Shown: positions 51,434-58,979 of the stretch, piece by piece | How the letters are laid out: every line of letters begins with the position of its first letter | Position numbering within the stretch: the stretch's first letter is position 1 | Assembly: GCF_024586915.1 (NCBI RefSeq) | Contig: NZ_JANBVS010000019.1 | Location: forward strand, 1 to 64,000 | Reading direction: 5' to 3' | DNA: 64,000 nucleotides | DNA from: Bradyrhizobium sp. SRS-191 | Lineage (GTDB): Bacteria; Pseudomonadota; Alphaproteobacteria; Rhizobiales; Xanthobacteraceae | Translations under genes and position numbers: made by a program | Notes under the pieces: model-generated | Seen by the model: the letters and a program-made list of their open reading frames with translations, nothing else | Database searches by the model: none | Told to the model about the DNA's origin: nothing

Positions 51434-51536
51434 CGTCCTTCTCGGAAAAGACCGGACGCGATTCTTGGGCATGTCGCCTCGCGGGGAGATCGCTTCCCCG
51501 TACGCGCAAATATTGCGAGAAAATTGGATTTGTCAA
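51434..51536 (-). promoter_or_regulatory. Promoter and conserved leader element, copy 2 (chrC operon)
   Basis: Minus strand: TTGACA (51536-51531), a 17-bp spacer, ATATTT (51513-51508), then GGGGA-AGCGATC-TCCCC, CGAGG, leader ATG at 51472 (MPKNRV), and a second hairpin GCGTCC (51459-51454) with GGACGC (51439-51434). GCGAT of the first loop can alternatively pair with ATCGC after the leader ATG. The leader ORF is 52 codons and ends before chrC. Confidence 0.78.
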
Positions 51537-51693
51537 CGGTTCCGAAGCTTTGGTTTCCATCGCCGGCGAATGCTCTTTGGCAGCCGGTCGGGATCGCAGG
51601 CACGAGCCACCGCTGTCCCGGCGAGAGACGCTTCCAGCCTCACCTAGCCTATCGCGAGAACGTTGCCGCACACCGGCGGCAATCGGGTCTTAA

Positions 51694-51987
51694 TCAGTCA
51701 TCATCGTCGTCATCGGCGGCGCGCAACCGACCGGTCTGCGCGTCGACTGCAACCCTCGTGGTTTGGTCGTTCTTTGAGCCGATCGCTTCGAGGTATCGTC
51801 CGTCACGAACGACTTGTACGTTCGACCAGCCGTCAGATTGCAGTTTCTGGCGCACTTGATCCTCAGTAACGGGTTGATCTCCCGCGATGAAGACTGGGCC
51901 TTTGCTCGGCTCCGCGAAAACCATGGCCGCTCCGGCTATGCCCAAGAGGAAGACGCCGCCACCAGCCAATATCCATCTTCGATCCAT
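51694..51987 (-). CDS. PepSY-like exported protein with Asp tail
   Basis: A 97-residue protein: a signal or anchor segment (WILAGGGVFLLGIAGAAMVFAE), then a PepSY-like unit (VTEDQVRQKLQSDGWSNVQVVRDGRYLEAIGSKND, then VAVDAQTGRL) and a run of six Asp at the end. The Asp tail could bind cations. AGGAG lies before the ATG. It is separated from the ChrC/DUF1080 operon by about 470 bp and lies just upstream of the leader of operon 2, same strand. Confidence 0.7.
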   Translation of the reverse strand: MDRRWILAGGGVFLLGIAGAAMVFAEPSKGPVFIAGDQPVTEDQVRQKLQSDGWSNVQVVRDGRYLEAIGSKNDQTTRVAVDAQTGRLRAADDDDDD

Positions 51988-52454
51988 CGCTTACTCCTCT
52001 TCGCGGCTTCAATTGGACGAACTGGCCACCGACAATTATTGTGCTCGATGCCTCCTCAGGTCCCCTTCGCGATTGCTTTGCCGAGGCCTGGATCACATTG
52101 ATCTTGCCTGCCCTCTCAGCGAACCACCACTGACGACTTTCTGAAATCCTTGTCAGGAAGCTGCGCCGCATCGAATCGCCGGCAACAGCGTCCTGGGAGA
52201 CGAGCTTGCCACTACCGCTAGACGTAGGCCCCCTCCTCCGCAATTGTGAGGCAGGCCAGGGACGTGCGGAGCAGGAGAATACGCCGCATCGGGCGGTATC
52301 ATCTGAGTGTGTCAGCCGGAAGCTGTCACACCTCTAATTGCCCGTCTCACAGTTGAGGCGGGGCTCATTTACGACAGGCGATCACCGGATTTAATTCTCG
52401 CGCCCGGAACTTCACTCCGGACGCGCCAGTTCGGCGCGAATCGGCCACCAGCTG
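51988..52454. other. Intergenic stretch with one inverted repeat
   Basis: About 467 bp without a supported gene. TGTGTCAGC (52308-52316) and GCTGTCACA (52322-52330) form a near-perfect palindrome with one mismatch around CGGAA, a possible operator or terminator after the operon 3 genes. Nothing else recognised. Confidence 0.4.
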
Positions 52455-52709
52455 TTAACGCACGCAGTTCTTCAACTGAGCCGGATCGGGGTTCGCGGTC
52501 AGCAAGTCCGCATTGGACTCCATCACACTGAGCGCAAGCATGAAGCCGGCACTTACCTGCTCCGCGTCGCCGCCGAAGACCATCATGCGCTCCTCGTCCG
52601 AACTCACCAGGGATTGTTGTCGCAGAGCTTCCTGTCGCGGCAGGATCCCGTCAGACGCTGCCCTTCGGGACGAGTCGTTTAACTGTCGCTTTCGTCCTCT
52701 CATGATCAT
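52455..52709 (-). CDS. Small hypothetical protein behind chrC
   Basis: At most 84 residues (ATG 52709 or 52703), soluble. A basic front (RGRKRQLNDSSRRAASDG) and then SSDEERMMVFGGDAEQVSAGFMLALSVMESNADLL. It starts 9 bp after the stop of the exported ChrC gene and could be the last gene of operon 3. No family recognised and only a weak ribosome site, so it may not be expressed. Confidence 0.4.
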   Translation of the reverse strand: MIMRGRKRQLNDSSRRAASDGILPRQEALRQQSLVSSDEERMMVFGGDAEQVSAGFMLALSVMESNADLLTANPDPAQLKNCVR

Positions 52710-52718
52710 GTTCTCTTT

Positions 52719-53438
52719 CTACGCCTCTCGGCTATATTGCTCGTAAAGCTTGATCGCGTTGTCCCAACGAATAGCTTCCATATAGATATCGACGTAGCGC
52801 GCCGCCGCGGCGCCGTAGTCCATATGATAAGCGTGCTCATACATATCGAGCACCAGGACCGGACGCCCTCCCGCGAGCGTCGTCGTATGGTCCGCGGCCC
52901 ACTGATTGACGAGTCGTTTGTCGCGCGGCGAATAGGCAAGGATCACCCAACCCGAGCCGCCGCCTTCCGCTTTGCCCATGGCCGCAAACTCCGCGCGCCA
53001 ACGCTCGACGCTGCCAAAATCGCGGGCGATAGCATCTGCCAGCGTGCCACTTGGCTTCGAGGCGCCACCTAGCCCGTCGAAATAGATTTCGTGCAGAATC
53101 ATCGAATTCGAGGCGATCAGTTCTTCGCGCTTCAATCCGTTGATCACGAAGTTGGGCGCCTTGGCGAAGTCAAGCTCAGCCAATTGCGTGCCGATCGCGT
53201 TAAGGCGCTTCACCGCACCAACGTAGTTGTTTTCGTAGTGGCTGACGAGCACCTTTTCTGAGATTCCCGTGATGGATTTTGGATCAAACGGCATCGGCTT
53301 GGCCTGATAAGGCAGAGCCTTACCTCCAGCCTGGTTGCTACCTTGGGCAAAAGCCTGAGTGCTCGCAAGCACAGCCGTCGATGCAGCGGTAACGCCAACA
53401 CCTGCGATGAAGTTTCGTCGCTCGGTATTCATGGTCAT
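52719..53438 (-). CDS. chrC: Exported ChrC/SOD-like protein with twin-arginine signal
   Basis: About 239 residues. The N-terminus NTERRNFIAGVGVTAASTA ends in QAFAQ, a plausible Tat signal (RRNFI) with cleavage after AFA. The mature part is a ChrC-type SOD domain with ligands in VSHYENNY, NSMILHEIYF and LDMYEHAYHMDYG, and a complete C-terminus (YMEAIRWDNAIKLYEQY). Tat export of a folded metalloprotein fits. It is closest to the truncated copy at 34566. AGGAG precedes ATG 53438; ATG 53432 is an alternative. Confidence 0.83.
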   Translation of the reverse strand: MTMNTERRNFIAGVGVTAASTAVLASTQAFAQGSNQAGGKALPYQAKPMPFDPKSITGISEKVLVSHYENNYVGAVKRLNAIGTQLAELDFAKAPNFVINGLKREELIASNSMILHEIYFDGLGGASKPSGTLADAIARDFGSVERWRAEFAAMGKAEGGGSGWVILAYSPRDKRLVNQWAADHTTTLAGGRPVLVLDMYEHAYHMDYGAAAARYVDIYMEAIRWDNAIKLYEQYSREA

Positions 53439-53549
53439 CAAGTCTCTCCTCGTGTTGAACTATCCCCGCACAATAGAGACCGCATGTTGCAGCCTCATGG
53501 CACAGCAGTGCCATAAATCTGGCGCTTGTTGCCTGCTCCACGTCAGGTC

Positions 53550-54275
53550 TCAATTGGTCGACGTCACCGTATAATCAGAGAAATACATGTGACTGTCCGC
53601 TTTCGACCATAGCCCGATGCGCCCTGAAACCGGCTGCGCGAGCGTGTGTTCCAGATACAGTTTTCCATCGAGATAAGCCTCAACCTTGGTTCCGCTGATA
53701 CGAACCTTCAGATCGTGCCACTCGTGCGTCGCGGTCGGCGTGTTTCGTACCCATTTGACTGACGAGCGCTTGCCCTTCTCAACCTTCCAGAGGACGAGAT
53801 TGTCCTCAAGACAGTTGGCGCGGATGGTGAGGTAATCGCCATTTGGCTTCAGATTGAACAAGATGCCGGCGCCCTGATCGATGCGGCCGGACAGTCCCTG
53901 GAAGCGTACCGTGATCTCGCCGTCGGTGAAATCTTGTATGTCCGGCGCGACAACATAAGGGTAATAGGCATAAGCCTGCACGCGATCGAGGAACTCCGCG
54001 TAGCGTTCGCCATAGAGGGCGCGGGCCTTGTCGGCGATACCGGCCGAGGATTGCCCCTCCTTCCATTGGCGGCCGTCCACGACGAGAACCTTCTTTCCGT
54101 CGTCTTGCTCAATCCGCCAGAAGCCGACGACCGGCACAAACGATTTCGGTTCGGCGCCGACGGTTTCGCCGGATAGGTCGATAGTCGTTGGCTGGGCGGC
54201 CAAGCCCGGCAAAGCCAGTGCCGCAAAGCCGATTGCGGCCACGATGGCAGATCTCGTGCCCCTGTTCGTCCTCAT
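53550..54275 (-). CDS. Exported DUF1080-like (LamG-fold) protein, second copy
   Basis: About 241 residues: a signal peptide (SAIVAAIGFAALALPGLAAQ), then a LamG/DUF1080-like domain with DFTDGEITVRFQGLSG, ILFNLKPNGDYLTIRANCLEDNLVLWK, HEWHDLKVRISGTKVEAYLDGKLYLEH and GRIGLWSKADSHMYFSDYTV. A paralogue of the protein at 30104. GGAGG lies before ATG 54275, which overlaps the ABC permease stop by 2-3 bases (ATGA). Confidence 0.75.
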   Translation of the reverse strand: MRTNRGTRSAIVAAIGFAALALPGLAAQPTTIDLSGETVGAEPKSFVPVVGFWRIEQDDGKKVLVVDGRQWKEGQSSAGIADKARALYGERYAEFLDRVQAYAYYPYVVAPDIQDFTDGEITVRFQGLSGRIDQGAGILFNLKPNGDYLTIRANCLEDNLVLWKVEKGKRSSVKWVRNTPTATHEWHDLKVRISGTKVEAYLDGKLYLEHTLAQPVSGRIGLWSKADSHMYFSDYTVTSTN

Positions 54276-55645
54276 GATTGGCCTCCTTCGAATGCGGCGA
54301 GCTTGACCGCGCGTGGGTGACGGCTTCTCCACCAAGCGAATGCAATCAGCAGCGGCAGGCCGCCGAAAAACCAAAACAGCGACGCGTCAGCGCTCGTGAC
54401 CAGCGGATAGCCGGGATAGTCCACTCCCAGAGCGGCCTGGGGCGGCTGCACCCCGGCCAAACCATACAAGAGTGGTAGTATCTCGCGTGGACTGGTTGAG
54501 CGGCTCACATCGGAGCGATTGCGGTACACATATTCGATCTGGCCGTAGTCATCTGATCTGCCCGCGAAATCCTGCCGGCTGCCCGCGACCTCGATTGATA
54601 CGTTCGGCACCGCGCGCTCGAGCTTGCCGAGCACATTGCGCTTAAGGTCTATGTAGCGCGGGTCCTCGGGAACGAGATTGACTATGATAACCAACGGAAG
54701 CCGAAGCGTAGTGAGCAATTGCTGATCGGCCGAAGGAAACGAGTTTCTTCGATCCTCGCTGAGGTCAAAGGATCTTCCGATCTGTGTCGCGATACCCAGC
54801 GCGGCAATCATCATGAGCACGCACAGGACCGAGCGGGTGAATTTTCCCCGCATTGCGGTACCGGGTCGCAGCCAGACGGTGGAGAGTGCGGCAAGACCGC
54901 AAATCACGGTCGAAATCCCGAGCACGAGTCCGACTGACAGCAGTCCCTGCTCGAAGGTGCGCAGCGTTTGAGTTAGTGACAATTCCGCGATCCACGCTGA
55001 CCAACCAGAGCGGCCAGCCAGTGTGAAATCGAGCACCAATGAACCAATTGTTGCTGCAAGCGCGATAATTGCGGCGGTTGCAGCGTTATCGGATATCGTT
55101 GTCGCGAACAACGCAATGCTTCCCACCAACAACCCGTACAGTACATGACCGAACACAAGGTTCAGTGTCTCAGTTGGTGCCAGGTGTCCGCCGAGAAGGA
55201 GCCAGACTCCCAGCGCGGAAAGCGCGGGAATGCTGACGAAAACCCACGCAGCGAGGACGGCGGCAAGCTTCATCACAATGATCGTCGAGGAGCGATAAGG
55301 GAGTTGGACGAGAAGGCGCAACGAGCCGGATTCCTTCTCCTGCCCGAGCACCCGGATGGCCACAAAAGGAAACAACAACGTGACTGCAACGTAAAAAGAT
55401 CCGAACGTCGGAAGCAGGATCCCGTCCAGCGGTGATAGGCTTGTCGCTGCCGCTGGCGACTGCAATGCCGCGGCGCTGGCATCGCTGTATAGCGATACGG
55501 CCTGAACGAAGCTGTATCCAACCAGCGGGCAGACCAAGAGCAGCATAGTCCATAGCGCCCGGCCGCTCATGATCTCCGCCAGCTCCTTTTCCAGGAGCGG
55601 GTACAGCCGCGCGTTGTGCAATCGGTTCGCGTCAAGTAAGCGCAA
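54272..55645 (-). CDS. ABC-2 type permease (NosY-like)
   Basis: About 457 residues. An N-terminal ABC-2 half (LYPLLEKELAEIMSGRALWTMLLLVCPLVGYSF, then RVLGQEKESGSLRLLVQLPYR) has about six helices. A periplasmic-looking insert (about 330-420) and a final helix (SLFWFFGGLPLLIAFAWW) follow. The motif EKESGSL is typical of NosY/GldF-type permeases. The start is TTG 55645 with GGAGG 9 bases upstream; it overlaps the ATPase gene by 14 bp. The substrate is unknown. Confidence 0.78.
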   Translation of the reverse strand: MRLLDANRLHNARLYPLLEKELAEIMSGRALWTMLLLVCPLVGYSFVQAVSLYSDASAAALQSPAAATSLSPLDGILLPTFGSFYVAVTLLFPFVAIRVLGQEKESGSLRLLVQLPYRSSTIIVMKLAAVLAAWVFVSIPALSALGVWLLLGGHLAPTETLNLVFGHVLYGLLVGSIALFATTISDNAATAAIIALAATIGSLVLDFTLAGRSGWSAWIAELSLTQTLRTFEQGLLSVGLVLGISTVICGLAALSTVWLRPGTAMRGKFTRSVLCVLMMIAALGIATQIGRSFDLSEDRRNSFPSADQQLLTTLRLPLVIIVNLVPEDPRYIDLKRNVLGKLERAVPNVSIEVAGSRQDFAGRSDDYGQIEYVYRNRSDVSRSTSPREILPLLYGLAGVQPPQAALGVDYPGYPLVTSADASLFWFFGGLPLLIAFAWWRSRHPRAVKLAAFEGGQS

Positions 55646-56378
55646 GAAAGATGTCCTCCAGTGATCCCTCTGGCAGCGCGGTTTGCGTCCGCAACTCTTG
55701 GAGTGTGCCGATGCCCCGCACCTTTCCTCCGGCAAGAAGCAGGAATCGATCGCAGACGCGCTCTGCATCCGCGAGCTGGTGAATGGCCAAAACCAGGGTG
55801 CGGCCTCCGGCAGCCGAGTTGCGGAGCACCTGGATGATGTTGCGGCTCTGCCTGATATCGAAGCCGTCGAAAGGCTCGTCCATCAGAAGCACATCCTGAG
55901 GTGTCAGCAGCCCAATTGCGAGAAGCAGTCGTCGATTGTAACCTTTCGACAGCGCGCTTACGCGTTTTCGCAGCACGGGAGCAAGCTCCACCGCAGTGAT
56001 GACGTTGCTTACGACTGTTCGAGATCGCTCGTAGACGCCAGAAACGAAACGCAGCACGTCGCCGGCGAACCGGTCCTGATAAGGTCTTATCCCGTCGGGC
56101 ATATAGAAGATCGCCTCCTTCCGGCGCGGCGCCGGCAGCGCCTGGCCACGCCACACAACGTTTCCCGAATCCAAGGCTATCTGCCCAGCGAGGACTTCGA
56201 GCAATGTGGTCTTGCCCGCGCCATTCGGACCTACGATGCCTATGATCTCACCAGCGGCGACCGAAAACGAGACATTCGCAATCGCGACCTCATCGCCATA
56301 ACGCTTGGTGAGGTCGTTCGCGTGCAGGACCTCCACGAATGGCTTGTCCTCATTGAAGTTGAAGTGCGCGGACGTCAT
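55632..56378 (-). CDS. ABC transporter ATPase (NosF-like)
   Basis: A 248-residue ATPase: Walker A GPNGAGKTT, signature-like ALSKGYNRRLLLAIGL, Walker B VLLMDEPFDGFD and H-loop AIHQL. It pairs with the permease downstream. The ATG at 56378 overlaps the cytochrome stop by 4 bp, tying the transporter to the diheme cytochrome. The order resembles nos-type accessory clusters, though nosD, nosL and nosZ are absent. Confidence 0.83.
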   Translation of the reverse strand: MTSAHFNFNEDKPFVEVLHANDLTKRYGDEVAIANVSFSVAAGEIIGIVGPNGAGKTTLLEVLAGQIALDSGNVVWRGQALPAPRRKEAIFYMPDGIRPYQDRFAGDVLRFVSGVYERSRTVVSNVITAVELAPVLRKRVSALSKGYNRRLLLAIGLLTPQDVLLMDEPFDGFDIRQSRNIIQVLRNSAAGGRTLVLAIHQLADAERVCDRFLLLAGGKVRGIGTLQELRTQTALPEGSLEDIFLALT

Positions 56379-57019
56379 TGTCTTGCCCGCTGGCGCGAAA
56401 GGTAGTTAGCCAGGGCCGCAAGATGCTCCTTGCTTAGTGAATACCCCACGTCGGCCATGCCCGCGACGCCGCCGCCAACCGGCTGCCCCGACCCGCAATC
56501 ATGCAGCGCCTTGTTGAGATAATCCTCACGCTGCCTGGCAATGCGGACGACAGCCTCGCTGCCTGTAAGATTATCGCCGTGACAGGAGGCGCACCTTCCG
56601 GCGGCGATCGCTTTCCTGGCGGCCTCGGTCAGTTCCGGACTATCATCGCGCGCGCTGCTAGAGACGCCCTGAGCTTTGAAAGCACCGAAGTAGGCGGCGA
56701 AATCACGAATATCCGTGTTGCTGAGCTGCTCCGCGATCGGACCCATGAGTTCATTCTTGCGGGCTCCACTGCGGAAGTAGACCAGTTGCCATTGCAGGAA
56801 CCGATCGGGTTGCGCCGCGAGCGAGGGCGTGTTCTCCGCCTGGGAAATTCCACTCTCGCCATGACAAGACAGACATGCCTCGGCCCTACCGTTCCCCGTT
56901 TCTGCGGCATCTGCTGAAGTGGCGATGGTTATCGCGCGCGCGACCATGACCCGTGGCAACGACGCTGGTCGCAAGATCGCAGTGCATTCAGTGGCGTTTG
57001 TGCGGTGAAAAACGGGCAT
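56375..57019 (-). CDS. Diheme cytochrome c (c4-like)
   Basis: About 214 residues with two heme sites: CLSCHGESGISQ and CASCHGDNLTGSEAVVRIA. Each half has the class I layout, including the NNT-like LSNTDIRDFAAYFGAF and the end HLAALANYLSRQ. c4 cytochromes donate electrons to terminal enzymes. The N-terminus is odd: from ATG 57019 there is no clear signal peptide until VMVARAITIATSADAA, so the start is uncertain (57019 or 56947). First gene of operon 3. Confidence 0.82.
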   Translation of the reverse strand: MPVFHRTNATECTAILRPASLPRVMVARAITIATSADAAETGNGRAEACLSCHGESGISQAENTPSLAAQPDRFLQWQLVYFRSGARKNELMGPIAEQLSNTDIRDFAAYFGAFKAQGVSSSARDDSPELTEAARKAIAAGRCASCHGDNLTGSEAVVRIARQREDYLNKALHDCGSGQPVGGGVAGMADVGYSLSKEHLAALANYLSRQRARQ

Positions 57020-57023
57020 GCAG

Positions 57024-57125
57024 CGTCCATCTCGGAAAACCGGACGCGATGCTTGGGCATGTCGCCTCGTGGGGAGATCGCTATCCCCAAGGTCGGGATA
57101 GTGCCAAAGGGATTCGACCTGTCAA
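57024..57125 (-). promoter_or_regulatory. Promoter and conserved leader element, copy 3 (cytochrome operon)
   Basis: Minus strand: TTGACA (57125-57120), a 17-bp spacer, ACTATC (57102-57097), GGGGA-TAGCGATC-TCCCC, then ACGAGGCGACATGCCCAAG with leader ATG at 57060 (MPKHRV), and the second hairpin GCGTCC (57047-57042) with GGACGC (57029-57024). The same layout as copy 2. The leader ORF overlaps the cytochrome gene start. Confidence 0.78.
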
Positions 57126-57738
57126 TTCGAAAGCAGGTTCCGCGATCGCCGGTTTGGCCCAAAGAATTGCTTGATCAAGTCCATTTGATCAAGCGCCCGA
57201 TTGAGCTCCGCAAAGCCGCGCAGCCGATCGACTGATGAGGAGCGACCCAGGTCGGCGGCCCTTGCATTGATCGACATCGCCGAGCTCCGGCATGAGCATA
57301 GATCAGTGTGCCGAGGACGGTACCTGGGCAAAAAACTGCAGCACCGCGACCGCGGTAAGCGCTGCATAGATGCAGAAGCCCGGCGGCAGCCGCGGCAGAG
57401 AGCCCGGTTACGCCCAGCTGCTGGCTTAGCCAAGGCGTAGCTTTCGAATTTGATCAGCCATTTCTTGCTGTTTGTTCTTCGCCGCACTGGATATGGAGGG
57501 ACGGTATTAGATCTCATCATCCGGGCGACGCATTGTTCGGCGCACTGTCCGTCGATTGGTTCAAGTTTAGTCTAACTTTACATCGGCTACTGCGCGTTCT
57601 GCGCCGATGGATCGATGCCATATCGTCACGGCCTTGCGAGACAAGCGCGCCGCGGAAGCCGTTTGATTGCAATCGAATACTTAGTGCCGCCGACGAACTC
57701 GCATCGCGGTGCATTCCTCCCTCGCATACGCTGCTCTC
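57126..57738. other. Gene-free stretch, possibly decayed
   Basis: About 610 bp between the operon 3 promoter and the end of the HlyD-type gene. Short frames on the minus strand give hydrophobic pieces in different phases, suggesting decayed coding DNA, but no family can be named. No RNA gene or repeat was recognised. Confidence 0.4.
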
Positions 57739-58977
57739 TCAACGTTCATCCCGCTGCGCAATCCGGCTTCCATCTGTAATCCGGTCGCTGGGGTGGAGCA
57801 CGACCCGATCGCCTGCAGCGAGCCCGGAGATGACCTCTGCCAACCGGCTGTTTCGATGGCCTATGCTTGCGAGGGCGACTTTGGCCCGGCCGTTGTCATC
57901 GGCAAAAACGGCCCACTGGTCGCCCTTTCGGAACAAGGCGCTTATTGGCACGGTCAGTGCCTCCGAAGCGCTCCACGTGGTGACGCGGACGACGACCCGG
58001 TAGTCGTGGCCAAGCGAGCTCCAGGTTTCCGGTGGATCCGCGAAATCGATCGTCACGCGGACCCGCTGCTCCTCGATGCCCAAGGCTGAGACCTTCAGGA
58101 AGCCGGCGGGGTCAACGCGCACCACCTTCCCCTTGATGGGCTGTCCGCCCCAGCCGTCGATCCGGACAGGCGCTCCCGCCTTGATCTGGACCGCATCGGT
58201 CGACAGCAAGTCGGCCACGACCTCCAGATCGAGGGGGTTCCCTATGTCGACCAGCGGTGTCCCGGGCAGAACCGTCGCTTCGCTGTCCTGAATGATCTTC
58301 AGCACCCGTCCGCTCGCTGGCGCGAGCACCCGAACGCAGCACGTCAGCTCCGCGGCCGGCACGGCGTTGGCGGGGTCCATCAACCGGGCCGCCAGGCTGG
58401 TTCGCACCGCGCGGCGCATATCGACCTGAGCCTGCGCGCTGGCCAGGGCGGCCTCGTTGGTGGCCACATCGAATTTTGCCTTGTCGAAGGCCTGTGCCGA
58501 GGTGGACTGCGTGCGCAGGAGCGCCTGGGCCCGCTGGAATTCAGTCCGGGAGAAGTCCAGCGCGGCTTCGATCCGTTTCACCTCAGCTTCCTGCTGCTGA
58601 ATTGCGGCGTCCGCAGCCAGCACCTCGGCCTGAAGTTGGTCGCGCGAGCGCACGTCGATGAAGCCCGGAAGCGTCGGCTGCATCAGGGCGACGACGGTCT
58701 GATTGGCTACGACCTCGTCGCCGACGTGAAGGGATGGACCCTGCTCGCCGAGCGGATGCGAAATCCTGAGGACCTTGCCTGCGATCGGTGCAGAAACCGT
58801 ATAGACGTGACGGACGCGGGTCTTCCCGTCATCCTCGGCGGTGACTTCGATCGGCCCTTTCGTGACGGTCGCAAGATCCACCAGCACCGGTCGGGGCCAG
58901 CCGAACCAGATGAGTCCAGTTGCGATCGCGCCCATAGCCGCAGCACCGACGATACGTTTGGTCCACCTTGCTGGCAT
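57739..58977 (-). CDS. HlyD-type efflux adaptor
   Basis: A 412-residue membrane-fusion protein: an N-terminal anchor (IVGAAAMGAIATGLIWFGW), lipoyl half VSAPIAGKVLRISHPLGEQ, a coiled-coil hairpin at about 115-205, lipoyl return VLAPASGRVLKIIQDSEATV, then beta-barrel strands (PVRIDGWGGQPIKGKVVRV). It starts 2 bp after the permease stop. Together with the ATPase and permease it forms a MacAB/DevBCA-like exporter; a cognate outer channel is not in view. Confidence 0.85.
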   Translation of the reverse strand: MPARWTKRIVGAAAMGAIATGLIWFGWPRPVLVDLATVTKGPIEVTAEDDGKTRVRHVYTVSAPIAGKVLRISHPLGEQGPSLHVGDEVVANQTVVALMQPTLPGFIDVRSRDQLQAEVLAADAAIQQQEAEVKRIEAALDFSRTEFQRAQALLRTQSTSAQAFDKAKFDVATNEAALASAQAQVDMRRAVRTSLAARLMDPANAVPAAELTCCVRVLAPASGRVLKIIQDSEATVLPGTPLVDIGNPLDLEVVADLLSTDAVQIKAGAPVRIDGWGGQPIKGKVVRVDPAGFLKVSALGIEEQRVRVTIDFADPPETWSSLGHDYRVVVRVTTWSASEALTVPISALFRKGDQWAVFADDNGRAKVALASIGHRNSRLAEVISGLAAGDRVVLHPSDRITDGSRIAQRDER

Positions 58978-58979
58978 GG

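Noticed and set aside
57122..57520. 132-codon minus-strand frame in the gap before the HlyD-type gene
   Set aside because: Basic, low-similarity product; hydrophobic pieces lie in other frames. No evidence of a functional gene.
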